Translations under genes and position numbers: made by a program | Notes under the pieces: generated by a model | The model's input: the letters and a program-made list of their open reading frames with translations, nothing else | Database searches by the model: none | Told to the model about the DNA's origin: nothing | Shown here: positions 33,395-41,947 of the stretch, piece after piece | Layout of the letters: each line of letters opens with the position of its first letter | How positions within the stretch are numbered: the first letter of the stretch is position 1 | Assembly (NCBI RefSeq): GCF_001956585.1 | Contig: NZ_MSRR01000016.1 | Span: forward strand, 1 to 48,499 | DNA length: 48,499 nt | Direction: 5' to 3' | Source: Actinomyces naeslundii | GTDB lineage: Bacteria; Actinomycetota; Actinomycetes; Actinomycetales; Actinomycetaceae

Positions 33395-34096
33395 TCAGCT
33401 CTGGATCAGCTGCAGGACTGCCCGCAGGTCGCGTACGTGGACTGCGGCGTCGGCCTGCTCGACGACGACCGGCTTGGCGCAGAACGCCACCCCCAGCCCT
33501 GCGGCTGCCAGCATCCCCAGGTCGTTGGCGCCGTCCCCGACGGCGATGGTGCGCTCCATGGGCACCCCGTCCTGCTCGGCCCAGGTAAGCAGGCAGCGGA
33601 CCTTCTCCTGACGGTCCACGATCCTGCCCAGCACCCGGCCGGTGAGCACGCCGTCGTCCGTCTCCAGGCGGTTGGCCGCCACATGGTCGATACCGAGGCG
33701 CTCGGCCAGGGGCACCACCACCTCCTCGAAGCCGCCAGAGACGACCCCGACCCGGCAGCCGCGCGCGTGCAGTGCCTCAATGAGCTCGGCCGCCCCCCTG
33801 GTGGGGCGCACCTCGGCCAGGACGTCCGCGAAGACGCTCTCGCGGACCCCGGCCAGTGTCGCCACCCGCTCGCGCAGTGAGGCGGCGAAGTCCAGCTCCC
33901 CGCGCATCGCCCGGGCCGTGACCTCGGCGACCTGCTCGCGCGTCCCGGCGCGCTCGGCGATGAGCTCGATGACCTCCTGCTCGATGAGAGTCGAGTCAAC
34001 GTCCATGACCAGCAGGCCGGGGCCCTCGGTCACGAGGGGCCCGTCGGTCAGCGCGCCGCTGACCGGACCGGCAGGGGCGGGAGAGGTGCTACTCAT
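33395..34096 (-). CDS. serB: Phosphoserine phosphatase
   Basis: 233 residues, HAD superfamily. Motif I is VMDVDSTLIEQEVIELIAE (nucleophile Asp in DVDST), motif II VGVVSGGFEEVV, motif III/IV K and GDGANDLGMLAAAG. It hydrolyses phosphoserine in the last step of serine synthesis. The frame is intact and single-domain, lacking the ACT-like N-terminus of long SerB proteins. TAGCAT 6 nt before the ATG implies a leaderless message. Confidence 0.95.
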   Translation of the reverse strand: MSSTSPAPAGPVSGALTDGPLVTEGPGLLVMDVDSTLIEQEVIELIAERAGTREQVAEVTARAMRGELDFAASLRERVATLAGVRESVFADVLAEVRPTRGAAELIEALHARGCRVGVVSGGFEEVVVPLAERLGIDHVAANRLETDDGVLTGRVLGRIVDRQEKVRCLLTWAEQDGVPMERTIAVGDGANDLGMLAAAGLGVAFCAKPVVVEQADAAVHVRDLRAVLQLIQS

Positions 34097-34102
34097 GGTG
34101 TC

Positions 34103-34108
34103 ATGCTA
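34103..34108 (-). promoter_or_regulatory. -10 element of serB
   Basis: On the minus strand TAGCAT is followed by 6 nt and ATG 34096. No ribosome-binding site. Confidence 0.55.
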
Positions 34109-34216
34109 ACCGCGCACACGACTGCGCCGTCTCCCCGGGATGAACCGGGAGACGGCGCAGCGGGCAGCGGATCGGCAGCGGGTGCAGCCGGGGGCGGGCG
34201 GTGAGTGCCGCCCGGG

Positions 34217-35461
34217 TCAGCGGGTGACGACCTGCCCCTTGGCCACCACCGTGATGCCGGACTCGGTCACGGTGAAGCCGCGTTCACGGTCGTGCTCGGG
34301 ATCGATACCCACCATGGCACCCTCCTCGACCCGGACGTACTTGTCCAGGATCGCGCGGTTGACCACCGTGTTGCGGCCGACCTCCGCGCCGTCCATGAGG
34401 ACTGACTCGCGCACCGAGGACCAGGAGTTGACGCGCACGCCGGGGGACAGGACCGAGGAGATCACCTCACCACCGGAGACGATGACGCCCGGCGAGACGA
34501 TCGAGTCGACCGCGTGCCCCAGGCGCTCGTGGTGCCCGTAGACGAACTTGGCCGGAGGCATCGCCGCCTGGTAGCCGGCGAACAGCGGCCAGCGGTCGTT
34601 GTACAGGTTGAACACGGGCGTCACCGAGATGAGGTCCTGGTGGGCGTCGAAGAAGGCGTCCACGGTACCCACGTCACGCCAGTAGTCGCGGTCACGCTCG
34701 GAGGAACCGGGAACGTCGTTGTCCTTGAAGTCGTAGACGCCGGCGGCGCCCCGGTTCACGAACCAGGGCACGATGCTGCCGCCCATATCGTGCTTGGAGG
34801 ACTCGTCGGCGGCGTCCACCGTGACGGCCTCCAGGAGCGCGTCGGCGTTCATGATGTAGTTGCCCATCGAGGCCAGGACCTCATCGGGGGAGTCCGGCAG
34901 CCCCGGGGTCTCCTTGGGCTTCTCGACGAAGGCCTTGATCTTGCCTCGGTTGGTCGGGTCGGTCTCGATGACGCCGAACTGGTCCGCCAGGGACCTCGGC
35001 TGGCGGATGCCCGCCACGGTGCACGGCAGCCCGGAGGCGATGTGGTGGTCTAGCATCTGGGAGAAGTCCATGCGGTAGATGTTGTCCGCACCGGTGATGA
35101 CCACGTAGTCGGGCCGCTCGTCGTCGAGCAGGTTGAGGGACTGGTAGATCGCGTCGGCGCTCCCCAGGAACCAGTGCTTGCCCACGCGCTGCTGGGCCGG
35201 TACCGGGGCGATGTAGTTGCCCAGCATGTCGGACATGCGCCACGTCTTGGAGATGTGGCGGTCCAGCGAGTGGGACTTGTACTGAGTGAGCACCACGACC
35301 TTGAGGAAGCCGGAGTTGATCATGTTGGACAGCGAGAAGTCGATCAGCCGGTAGATGCCACCGAAGGGGACGGCGGGCTTCGCGCGGTCGACGGTCAGGG
35401 GCATGAGACGCTTGCCCTCGCCACCGGCGAGGACGATTGCGAGAACGCGAGGTTGAGCCAT
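34217..35461 (-). CDS. glgC: Glucose-1-phosphate adenylyltransferase
   Basis: 414 residues. [18 protein letters not shown] (nucleotide-binding loop), [34 protein letters not shown] and a C-terminal left-handed beta-helix region (about 300-414) identify ADP-glucose pyrophosphorylase, the rate-setting step of glycogen synthesis (glucose-1-P plus ATP gives ADP-glucose). It is divergent from glgA with a 278-base shared control region. Length and active-site motifs are normal. Confidence 0.96.
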   Translation of the reverse strand: MAQPRVLAIVLAGGEGKRLMPLTVDRAKPAVPFGGIYRLIDFSLSNMINSGFLKVVVLTQYKSHSLDRHISKTWRMSDMLGNYIAPVPAQQRVGKHWFLGSADAIYQSLNLLDDERPDYVVITGADNIYRMDFSQMLDHHIASGLPCTVAGIRQPRSLADQFGVIETDPTNRGKIKAFVEKPKETPGLPDSPDEVLASMGNYIMNADALLEAVTVDAADESSKHDMGGSIVPWFVNRGAAGVYDFKDNDVPGSSERDRDYWRDVGTVDAFFDAHQDLISVTPVFNLYNDRWPLFAGYQAAMPPAKFVYGHHERLGHAVDSIVSPGVIVSGGEVISSVLSPGVRVNSWSSVRESVLMDGAEVGRNTVVNRAILDKYVRVEEGAMVGIDPEHDRERGFTVTESGITVVAKGQVVTR

Positions 35462-35514
35462 GTGGCCTACCTTACGTTGCTCGAGGGACTTATGGGGCCA
35501 AACAGATCACAATC

Positions 35515-35532
35515 TGAGTCATCCCTGACTCA
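35515..35532. promoter_or_regulatory. Inverted repeat in the glgC/glgA divergent promoter
   Basis: TGAGTCATCCCTGACTCA is a perfect 7-4-7 inverted repeat, 54 bases upstream of glgC and about 210 bases upstream of glgA. Its position suits an operator for a dimeric regulator of glycogen genes. A second perfect repeat, GTCGGTGG-AAA-CCACCGAC (35593-35611), lies nearer glgA and may fold as an RNA hairpin in its leader. Confidence 0.5.
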
Positions 35533-35739
35533 ACCCGGACCTTCGATCTAGATCCCCTTCCGTCCGGGCTCTCGCAGGGCCTCGGTGTGAGAGTCGGTGG
35601 AAACCACCGACGTCGAACAGTCCCACTTCCAGGCGCGTGCGTATACCGTCGGGTGTGGCGCCCGCCCACCGTAGGGCGCCCGTCCTGCGCCGAGGACGGC
35701 GCGGTCAGTCCATCCAGCAGACAGAGGAGAGGCACACCC

Positions 35740-36969
35740 ATGAGGGTCGACCTGCTGACCAAGGAGTACCCACCCTTCATCTACGGCGGCGCCGGGGTCC
35801 ACGTCAACGAGCTCGCCAAGGTCCTGCGCCCCCTGGCCGACGTCCGCGTCCACGCCTTCGGCGGCCCCCGCGAGCCCGGCACCGAGGGCGCCGACGACGG
35901 CGTCACCGGCTACCCCGAGATCGCTGAGCTCGACGGCGCCAACGCCGCTCTGCGCACCTTCGGGGTCGACCTGGAGATGGCTCAGGGCACCGAGGGGACC
36001 GACCTCGTCCACTCCCACACCTGGTACGCCAACCTCGCCGGCCATCTGGCCGGTCTGCTCCACAGCGTCCCCCACGTCATCAGTGCCCATTCCCTGGAGC
36101 CCCTGCGCCCCTGGAAGGCCGAGCAGCTCGGCGGCGGCTACGCCCTGTCGTCCTGGGCGGAGAAGACCGCCTACGAGGCCGCCTCCGGTATCATCGCGGT
36201 CTCCAACGGCATGCGCGAGGACATCCTGCGCTCCTATCCGGCCATCGATCCCGAGCGCGTCAAGGTCGTCCACAACGGCATCGACCTCGAGGCCTGGAAG
36301 CACCCGCAGGGCGAGGACGCCGACGCCGCGGCCGCCGCCACCCTCAAGCGCCTCGGCATCGATCCCGACCGCCCCACCGTCGTGTTCGTCGGCCGCATCA
36401 CCCGCCAGAAGGGACTGCCCCACCTGCTGCGCGCCTGCGAGCAGCTGCCTGCCGATGTCCAGGTCATCCTGTGCGCCGGTGCCCCTGACACCCCCGAGAT
36501 CAAGGCCGAGGTCGAGGGCCTCGTGGCCCGCCTGCGCGAGAAGCGCACCGGCGTGGTCTGGATCGAGGAGATGCTGCCGCGTCCCGAGCTCATCGCCGTC
36601 CTGGCCGCCTCCGACGTCTTCGTGTGCCCCTCGGTCTACGAGCCCCTGGGCATCGTCAACCTCGAGGCCATGGCTGTGGGCCTGCCGGTGGTCGGATCGG
36701 CCACCGGCGGCATCCCCGACGTCATCGTCGATGGTGAGACCGGACTGCTGGTGCCCATCGAGCAGGTCCAGGACGGAACCGGCACCCCCATCGACCCGGC
36801 CCGTTTCGAGGCCGACCTAGCCGAGCGCCTGACCACCCTGGTCACCGACTCCGAGGCCGCCAAGGTCATGGGAGAGGCCGCCCGGCGCCGCGTCGAGGAG
36901 CACTTCGCCTGGGAGGCCATCGCCCAGCGCACCATGGACGTCTACAACTGGGTCCTGGCCCAGGGCTGA
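35740..36969 (+). CDS. glgA: Glycogen synthase, GT4 type
   Basis: 409 residues. The GT-B fold with N-terminal LLTKEYPPFIYGGAGVHVNE and C-terminal VFVGRITRQKGLPHLL, CPSVYEPLGIVNLEAMA and GGIPDVIVDGETGLLV marks the actinobacterial glycogen synthase family (GT4; also considered for ADP-glucose-dependent maltose-1-phosphate synthase, GlgM-like). It uses the ADP-glucose supplied by the divergent glgC. AGAGGAGAG at 35723-35731 supports ATG 35740; the frame is open upstream but not conserved-looking. Confidence 0.92.
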   Translation: MRVDLLTKEYPPFIYGGAGVHVNELAKVLRPLADVRVHAFGGPREPGTEGADDGVTGYPEIAELDGANAALRTFGVDLEMAQGTEGTDLVHSHTWYANLAGHLAGLLHSVPHVISAHSLEPLRPWKAEQLGGGYALSSWAEKTAYEAASGIIAVSNGMREDILRSYPAIDPERVKVVHNGIDLEAWKHPQGEDADAAAAATLKRLGIDPDRPTVVFVGRITRQKGLPHLLRACEQLPADVQVILCAGAPDTPEIKAEVEGLVARLREKRTGVVWIEEMLPRPELIAVLAASDVFVCPSVYEPLGIVNLEAMAVGLPVVGSATGGIPDVIVDGETGLLVPIEQVQDGTGTPIDPARFEADLAERLTTLVTDSEAAKVMGEAARRRVEEHFAWEAIAQRTMDVYNWVLAQG

Positions 36970-37021
36970 TCCACGGCTGCCCCAGGGATGACGCAGACCG
37001 AGACGGCCGGTGTCGTCGGGC

Positions 37022-37074
37022 GCCACCGAGTGGTACGGCTCTGAGCCCCTTTACCGGGCCCACCACTCGGTGGC
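37022..37074. terminator. 13-bp inverted repeat between convergent glgA and hypothetical gene
   Basis: GCCACCGAGTGGT (37022-37034) and ACCACTCGGTGGC (37062-37074) are perfect complements with a 27-base loop that contains a small GGCTC-T-GAGCC hairpin. The right arm is inside the last codons of the minus-strand gene. A bidirectional terminator is likely, again without T-tract. Confidence 0.6.
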
Positions 37075-37788
37075 CGCCGCCGCGCCGTGGCGGGCCACCG
37101 CCAGCAGCGGACGCAGCACGTCGCAGCGCCGCTGGGCCTGAAGCGCCGTCGTAGCCGCACCGTCGTCGTCCAGAGCCAGCTCGCAGATCCCCGCCAACCG
37201 CAGTGAGCGCTCCAGCAGCTCCCGGTTGCGCCTCGGCAGCCAGGGCGGGATGAGACGGGGGTCCACCACGGCCGTGAGAAGGTCGTTGAGGGCATCGGCC
37301 GTATCCGGGCGCTCACGCGCCAGGTCGAGTTCGATGAGTGAGTCGATGGCCTCCTCGGTGGCGGCGTGCACCTGCCTGCGGGCGTGGGCGGCGTCCAGCG
37401 GGGGCAGCGGAGCGGTCACCGGATCGGCGTGCCAGGTCATGGAGGTGCCCGACTCCTCGGGCACCAGCAGCACCCGCCCGAGTGCCCCCTCGATGACGAC
37501 TCCCTCCTCGACGTCGGGCAGGATGCCCCACGTTCCGGTACTGCCGGCAGGAGAGGGCAGGACCGCCGTCACCCGGGTGAGTGGCCGGGCATCCGTGAGC
37601 CAGTGCTCCAGGCCGACGCGCCCTGGACCGGTGGTGGCACCGGTCGACGCGCCCAGGGCCTTGGGGACGGTGCTGCCGACGACGTCGTGAACGCCGTCGG
37701 CGCCCTGAAGCAGCGACAGGCCGTGGGAGGAGGGAACCGGCGCCCACAGGGCCAGCACGATGCTCGCGGGAGGATTGAGGGGATCCAT
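37051..37788 (-). CDS. Conserved-looking hypothetical protein
   Basis: 245 residues, no family recognised. Codon use is host-like. The N-terminal half is hydrophobic-mixed without clear membrane helices (SIVLALWAPVPSSHGLSLL; VTAVLPSPAGSTGTWGILPD; VVIEGALGRVLLVPEESG), suggesting a beta-rich domain; the C-terminal half (about 125-245) is helical with Leu/Arg/Ala repeats (RNRELLERSLRLAGICELAL). The start is ATG 37788 with AAGGTGG upstream. It lies between glgA and an ABC ATPase gene but is not obviously coupled to either. Confidence 0.75.
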   Translation of the reverse strand: MDPLNPPASIVLALWAPVPSSHGLSLLQGADGVHDVVGSTVPKALGASTGATTGPGRVGLEHWLTDARPLTRVTAVLPSPAGSTGTWGILPDVEEGVVIEGALGRVLLVPEESGTSMTWHADPVTAPLPPLDAAHARRQVHAATEEAIDSLIELDLARERPDTADALNDLLTAVVDPRLIPPWLPRRNRELLERSLRLAGICELALDDDGAATTALQAQRRCDVLRPLLAVARHGAAAATEWWAR

Positions 37789-37912
37789 GGGGAACCACCT
37801 TAGTGAAGGGCGGGGCGCCCAGGACCCGGTTGGCCGACCGGATGGGGAGCAGGTCCCGCCGTCTCCTGCTCCGGTGGTTCCTCACCTGCCCGATGTGATG
37901 TCGGTAGCACGA

Positions 37913-37918
37913 TAGGAT
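37913..37918 (+). promoter_or_regulatory. -10 element of the ABC ATPase gene
   Basis: TAGGAT is followed by 6 nt and ATG 37925, with no ribosome-binding site: leaderless geometry. Confidence 0.55.
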
Positions 37919-37924
37919 CGGCCC

Positions 37925-38746
37925 ATGACCAGTGTCCTGCGCCTCGACGACGTCTCGCTGCACCGCGGCAGCCACCAGATCCTCAGCCATGTCGACTGGA
38001 CCGTGGAGGAGGGGCAGCACTGGGTGCTGCTGGGACCCAACGGTGCGGGCAAGACCACGATCGCCAGAATCGCCTCGGCCAGGCTCTTTCCCTCCTCGGG
38101 AACGGTGGACATCCTCTCCGAGAGGCTCGGACGCGTGGACGTCTCCGAGCTCCACCCGCGTATCGGTCTGCTGTCCTCCGCCCTGGCCGCCAATGTCCAG
38201 GGCGGCGAGAAGGTGCTGGGCGTGGTCCTGTCGGCCTCCTACGGGCGCATCGGGCGCTGGCGCGAGGAGTACGACGACTTCGACGTCGAGCGGGCCCAGG
38301 CCCTGCTGGGCGCCCTGGGCGCCGGTCACCTGATCGACCGCCTCTGGGGGACGCTGTCATCCGGGGAGCGCAAGCGCGTCGAGCTGGCCCGCGCGCTCAT
38401 GCCGGACCCGGAGATGCTCTTCCTCGACGAGCCCGCCTCGGGCCTGGACCTGGCCAGTCGCGAGCAGCTCCTGGCGGCGCTCACGGAGATCATCTCCTCG
38501 CCCGACTCGCCCTCCATGGTTCTGGTGACCCACCACCTTGAGGAGATCCCAGAGGGCTTCACCCACGCGCTCACGCTGCGCGAGGGGGAGGTCGTGGGCT
38601 CCGGCCCGCTGGAGCAGGTCCTCACCGAGGACACGATCAGCGCGACCTTCGGTCTGCCGCTGGAGGTCACCCACGACCGTGGACGCTACACCGCCCGAGG
38701 CCGACGCACCGGTCACGGCAGGCGCGTCGCCGAGGCCAGGGGCTGA
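37925..38746 (+). CDS. Stand-alone ABC ATPase
   Basis: 273 residues. Walker A LLGPNGAGKTTIARIAS (about 37-53), signature LSSGERKRVELARALMP, Walker B MLFLDEPASGLD, H-loop VTHHLEEIPEG. The EEIPEG ending is typical of a small family of soluble single-domain ABC ATPases (YlmA-like) found without permease partners. No membrane protein adjoins it. A transport role is therefore unproven. Confidence 0.9.
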   Translation: MTSVLRLDDVSLHRGSHQILSHVDWTVEEGQHWVLLGPNGAGKTTIARIASARLFPSSGTVDILSERLGRVDVSELHPRIGLLSSALAANVQGGEKVLGVVLSASYGRIGRWREEYDDFDVERAQALLGALGAGHLIDRLWGTLSSGERKRVELARALMPDPEMLFLDEPASGLDLASREQLLAALTEIISSPDSPSMVLVTHHLEEIPEGFTHALTLREGEVVGSGPLEQVLTEDTISATFGLPLEVTHDRGRYTARGRRTGHGRRVAEARG

Positions 38747-38839
38747 CCGGCTCCGGGCACGGGCAGGCACCCCGGCTCACACCGTCCCCGCCCAGGACCG
38801 GACCACATACTCGCCAACCGCGTTCATCAGGAGGTTCTC

Positions 38840-39304
38840 ATGGAATGGCTGTTCTGGATCGGAGGGGCCCTGCTCCTCGTCGTCATCGAGACGGTGACGG
38901 CCGATCTCACCTTCCTCATGATCGCCGGAGGCGCGCTGGGAGGCGGACTGACGTCCTTCCTCGGCGGGCCCCTGTGGGCGCAGGTGGTGGTCTTCGCCTG
39001 TGTCTCCACCCTGCTGCTCTTCGCCGTACGCCCCTGGGCCAAGCGGCGCCTGGCGGCCACCACACCGCAGATGAAGACCAATGTCGACGCCCTCATCGGC
39101 AGGTCGGCCACCACCATCACCGCAGTGGACGACGGCGGCGGCCGGGTCCGCCTGGGCGGTGAGGAGTGGAGCGCCCGCCTGGCCCCCGTCGTCCAGGGGA
39201 CGACCCGCCTGGAGGCCGGAGCCAGCGTCATCGTCACCGAGATCGACGGGGCCGTGGCCGTCGTCGCCCCGGCGGCTGCGCCCGCCGATGCCTCCGCATC
39301 CTGA
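38840..39304 (+). CDS. NfeD-like membrane protein
   Basis: 154 residues. Two to three membrane helices (LFWIGGALLLVVIETVTADL, LWAQVVVFACVSTLLLFAV) precede a C-terminal OB-fold (about 75-150) of NfeD type: IGRSATTITAVDDGGGRVRL and GASVIVTEIDGAVAVV. NfeD proteins pair with SPFH/stomatin partners in membrane microdomains; the SPFH gene follows after 197 bases. AGGAGG stands 6-7 nt before the ATG. Confidence 0.93.
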   Translation: MEWLFWIGGALLLVVIETVTADLTFLMIAGGALGGGLTSFLGGPLWAQVVVFACVSTLLLFAVRPWAKRRLAATTPQMKTNVDALIGRSATTITAVDDGGGRVRLGGEEWSARLAPVVQGTTRLEAGASVIVTEIDGAVAVVAPAAAPADASAS

Positions 39305-39501
39305 TTCCGGACGCCGCCTGAGACGTCCGCAGCGGTTTCGAGCCGGCCGGTGATGTCCTACCGTGTTGGCATCTGTGGGCCTTGATGGGCGTCGTCGGCA
39401 GCTCACCCGTCCACCTGCCCCCTCGTCACCCGACACCTTCAGTTCCCGTGGCCGGCTCACAGCCGTCCTGACCACCCGTTCAACCCCGCAGGAGGAAACT
39501 C

Positions 39502-40812
39502 GTGCCCGTCATTTCCATCATCTTGCTTCTCCTGGCAGTGCTGGTCATCATCGCCATCTTCCGGGCGGTGCGGATCGTCAAGCAGAGCACCGCCATCATC
39601 GTTGAGCGCCTGGGTCGCTTCCAGGCGGCCTACACCGCCGGTCTGCACTTCCTGGTGCCCTTCGTCGACCGGGTGCGCAACGTCATGGACCTGCGCGAGC
39701 AGGTCGTCTCCTTCCCGCCCCAGCCGGTCATCACCTCGGACAACCTCGTCGTGAGCATCGACTCGGTCGTCTACTACCAGATCACCGACCCGACGCGCGC
39801 CACCTACGAGATCTCCAACTACCTGCAGGCGATCGAGCAGCTGACCGTCACCACGCTGCGTAACGTCGTGGGATCCATGGACCTGGAGCAGACGCTGACC
39901 AGCCGCGACCAGATCAACGGGCAGCTGCGCGGCGTCCTGGACCAGGCCACCGGCCGCTGGGGCATTCGCGTCAACAGCGTCGAGCTGAAGTCCATCGACC
40001 CGCCCGCCTCCATCCAGGGCTCCATGGAGCAGCAGATGCGCGCCGAGCGTGACCGCCGCGCCGCGATCCTGACGGCCGAGGGTGTCAAGCAGTCCCAGAT
40101 CCTCACGGCCGAGGGTGACAAGCAGTCCGCGATCCTGCGCGCCGAGGGTCAGGCGCAGTCCGCGATCCTCAAGGCCCAGGGTGAGTCGCGCGCCATCCTC
40201 CAGGTCTTCGACGCCATCCACCGAGGAAACGCCGACTCCAAGCTGCTGGCCTACCAGTACCTCCAGACCCTGCCCAAGATCGCCAACGGCTCCTCCTCCA
40301 AGATGTGGATCGTGCCCACCGAGTTCACCGCGGCCCTTGACGGGATCGCCGGTGCCCTGGGTGGCGGCAAGGACGGGGGCCCCGGTGGCGGCCTGAGCGG
40401 CTCGGACGACGATGCCGACTCCGGGGCCGGCGTCGACCTGTCGGGCAGCGAGCTCGATCTGGGCATCGCCTCGGACCTGGCCAGCACCAGTCTCCAGGCC
40501 CCCGAGGAGGCCCTCGCCCAGGCTCGCGGCGAGGTCGAGTCGGCCTCCCAGGAGGCCAGTGAGGAGCCCGTCCCCAAGGGGAGCGCTGCTCCGAAGGCTC
40601 CCGCGGACGAGGCCGACGGCGGGCCGACCGTGACTGTTCCGACCTCCGACGGCGTCGAGGAGGCTCACTCCGCGCACGGCAGCCATACGGCCGCTCCCGG
40701 GGAGCACCCCGGCCAGCCCGGCACCGTGCCCCCGCGCGGCGGTTACGGTATCCAGGCCCAGCCCGGATACGGCACGCCTCCCGGCGCGCCCCAGGGGCCC
40801 CACGGGGCCTGA
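39502..40812 (+). CDS. SPFH/stomatin-like (band 7) protein
   Basis: 436 residues. One N-terminal membrane helix (about 5-25) precedes the SPFH domain (AVRIVKQSTAIIVERLGRF to about 185) and a helical region with degenerate AEG repeats (ILTAEGVKQSQ, ILTAEGDKQSA, ILRAEGQAQSA; about 188-235). A tail from about 285 to the end is rich in G, D, E, S and P and finishes with a GYG/PG-rich segment. It is probably a scaffold for a membrane microdomain or protease-control complex with the NfeD partner upstream. GTG 39502 has AGGAGG at 39490-39495. The long acidic tail is unusual for bacterial stomatins. Confidence 0.93.
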   Translation: MPVISIILLLLAVLVIIAIFRAVRIVKQSTAIIVERLGRFQAAYTAGLHFLVPFVDRVRNVMDLREQVVSFPPQPVITSDNLVVSIDSVVYYQITDPTRATYEISNYLQAIEQLTVTTLRNVVGSMDLEQTLTSRDQINGQLRGVLDQATGRWGIRVNSVELKSIDPPASIQGSMEQQMRAERDRRAAILTAEGVKQSQILTAEGDKQSAILRAEGQAQSAILKAQGESRAILQVFDAIHRGNADSKLLAYQYLQTLPKIANGSSSKMWIVPTEFTAALDGIAGALGGGKDGGPGGGLSGSDDDADSGAGVDLSGSELDLGIASDLASTSLQAPEEALAQARGEVESASQEASEEPVPKGSAAPKAPADEADGGPTVTVPTSDGVEEAHSAHGSHTAAPGEHPGQPGTVPPRGGYGIQAQPGYGTPPGAPQGPHGA

Positions 40813-40863
40813 GACGCATCCGCTGACGCCGGTTGCCGGCATCGGCTGAGCCTCCCGGCACGC

Positions 40864-40916
40864 TACGGCGGGAAGACTAGGTGATCCAGGCGGATCGGCC
40901 TATTCTTCCCGCCGTA
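40864..40916. terminator. Long interrupted hairpin after the SPFH gene
   Basis: TACGGCGGGAAGA (40864-40876) pairs perfectly with TCTTCCCGCCGTA (40904-40916); after one mismatch the stem continues four more pairs inward (TAGG with CCTA). It lies 52 nt after the SPFH stop and before the RNA methyltransferase gene. Confidence 0.75.
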
Positions 40917-40957
40917 CTGCTGTGCTGAGCGAGGACGGACCCAGAAGGTGACGGGCG

Positions 40958-41818
40958 ATGATCATTGAGCTGGCCGACGGCGCCGACGAGCGCCTGGCGG
41001 ACTACACCCGGCTGACGGACGTGGCGCTGCGCCGCCGGCTGGAGACCCAGCGCGGCCTGTACATGGCCGAGTCCTCCAAGGTCATCACCCGTGCCGTGGC
41101 CGCCGGGCACGCCCCGCGCTCCTTCCTCATGGCTCCGCGCCACCTGGACGAGATGCGTCCGGTCATCGCCTCCGCGGCCGGCTGCGGGGGAAGCGACGAC
41201 GGCGGGGAGGTCCCCGTCTTCGTCGCCCCCGAGGAGGTGCTGGAGTCCATCACCGGGTTTCACCTGCACCGCGGGGCGCTGGCCGCCATGAATCGGCCCG
41301 AGCTCGCTGGCGTGCTCGAGCTGCTGGCCTCCGCGCGTGCAGGAGCGGGTGCCAGGCGCGTCGCCGTCCTGGAGGACCTGGTGGACCACACGAACGTGGG
41401 AGCCGCCTTCCGCAGCGCAGCGGCCCTGGGGATCGATGCCGTCTTGGTCACCCCGCGCTGCGCGGACCCGCTCTACCGGCGCAGCGTGCGCGTCTCCATG
41501 GGCACCGTCTTCCAGGTCCCCTGGACCCGGATCGAGCGCTGGCCTGCCATGGATGAGCTCCATGTGCAGGGCTTCACCGTGGCCGCGCTGGCCCTGTCGG
41601 AGAACTCGGTGGCGCTGGATGAGTTCGCGGCCTCGCCGGCCTGTACGGAACCGGACTCGCGGGTCGCCGTCGTCCTGGGCACGGAGGGTGACGGGCTGTC
41701 CCACCGGACGATTGCCGCGGCCGACGAGGTGGTGCGCATCCCCATGGCCGGGGGAGTGGACTCCCTCAACGTGGCGGCTGCCGCGGCCGTGGCCTTCTGG
41801 GCGCTGCGTCTGCACTGA
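40958..41818 (+). CDS. SpoU/TrmH-type RNA 2'-O-methyltransferase
   Basis: 286 residues. An N-terminal substrate-binding part (about 1-125) with YTRLTDVALRR and LYMAESSKVITRAVAAGH is followed by the SPOUT domain: LEDLVDHTNVGAAFRSAAAL, VRVSMGTVFQVPW, VLGTEGDGLS and VDSLNVAAAAAVAFW, the three SpoU motifs. These enzymes methylate the 2'-O of a nucleotide in rRNA or tRNA using SAM; the site is unknown. Confidence 0.93.
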   Translation: MIIELADGADERLADYTRLTDVALRRRLETQRGLYMAESSKVITRAVAAGHAPRSFLMAPRHLDEMRPVIASAAGCGGSDDGGEVPVFVAPEEVLESITGFHLHRGALAAMNRPELAGVLELLASARAGAGARRVAVLEDLVDHTNVGAAFRSAAALGIDAVLVTPRCADPLYRRSVRVSMGTVFQVPWTRIERWPAMDELHVQGFTVAALALSENSVALDEFAASPACTEPDSRVAVVLGTEGDGLSHRTIAAADEVVRIPMAGGVDSLNVAAAAAVAFWALRLH

Positions 41819-41862
41819 TCCGGACCGGAACCGGCACTGCCAGCAAGTACCGGGCAAGCAGC

Positions 41863-41906
41863 ACGTCGGGGCCGGATCCGTCCATTCACGGATCCGGCCC
41901 CGACGT
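41863..41906. terminator. Perfect 19-bp hairpin between convergent genes
   Basis: Arms 41863-41881 and 41888-41906 are fully complementary around a CCATTC loop, 44 nt after the methyltransferase stop and 41 nt from the PTS stop. It is an evident bidirectional terminator without T-tract. Confidence 0.88.
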
Positions 41907-41947
41907 CGTATCAGCGGCCTATCGGGTCGGCTGTGTCGCTATGCGAC

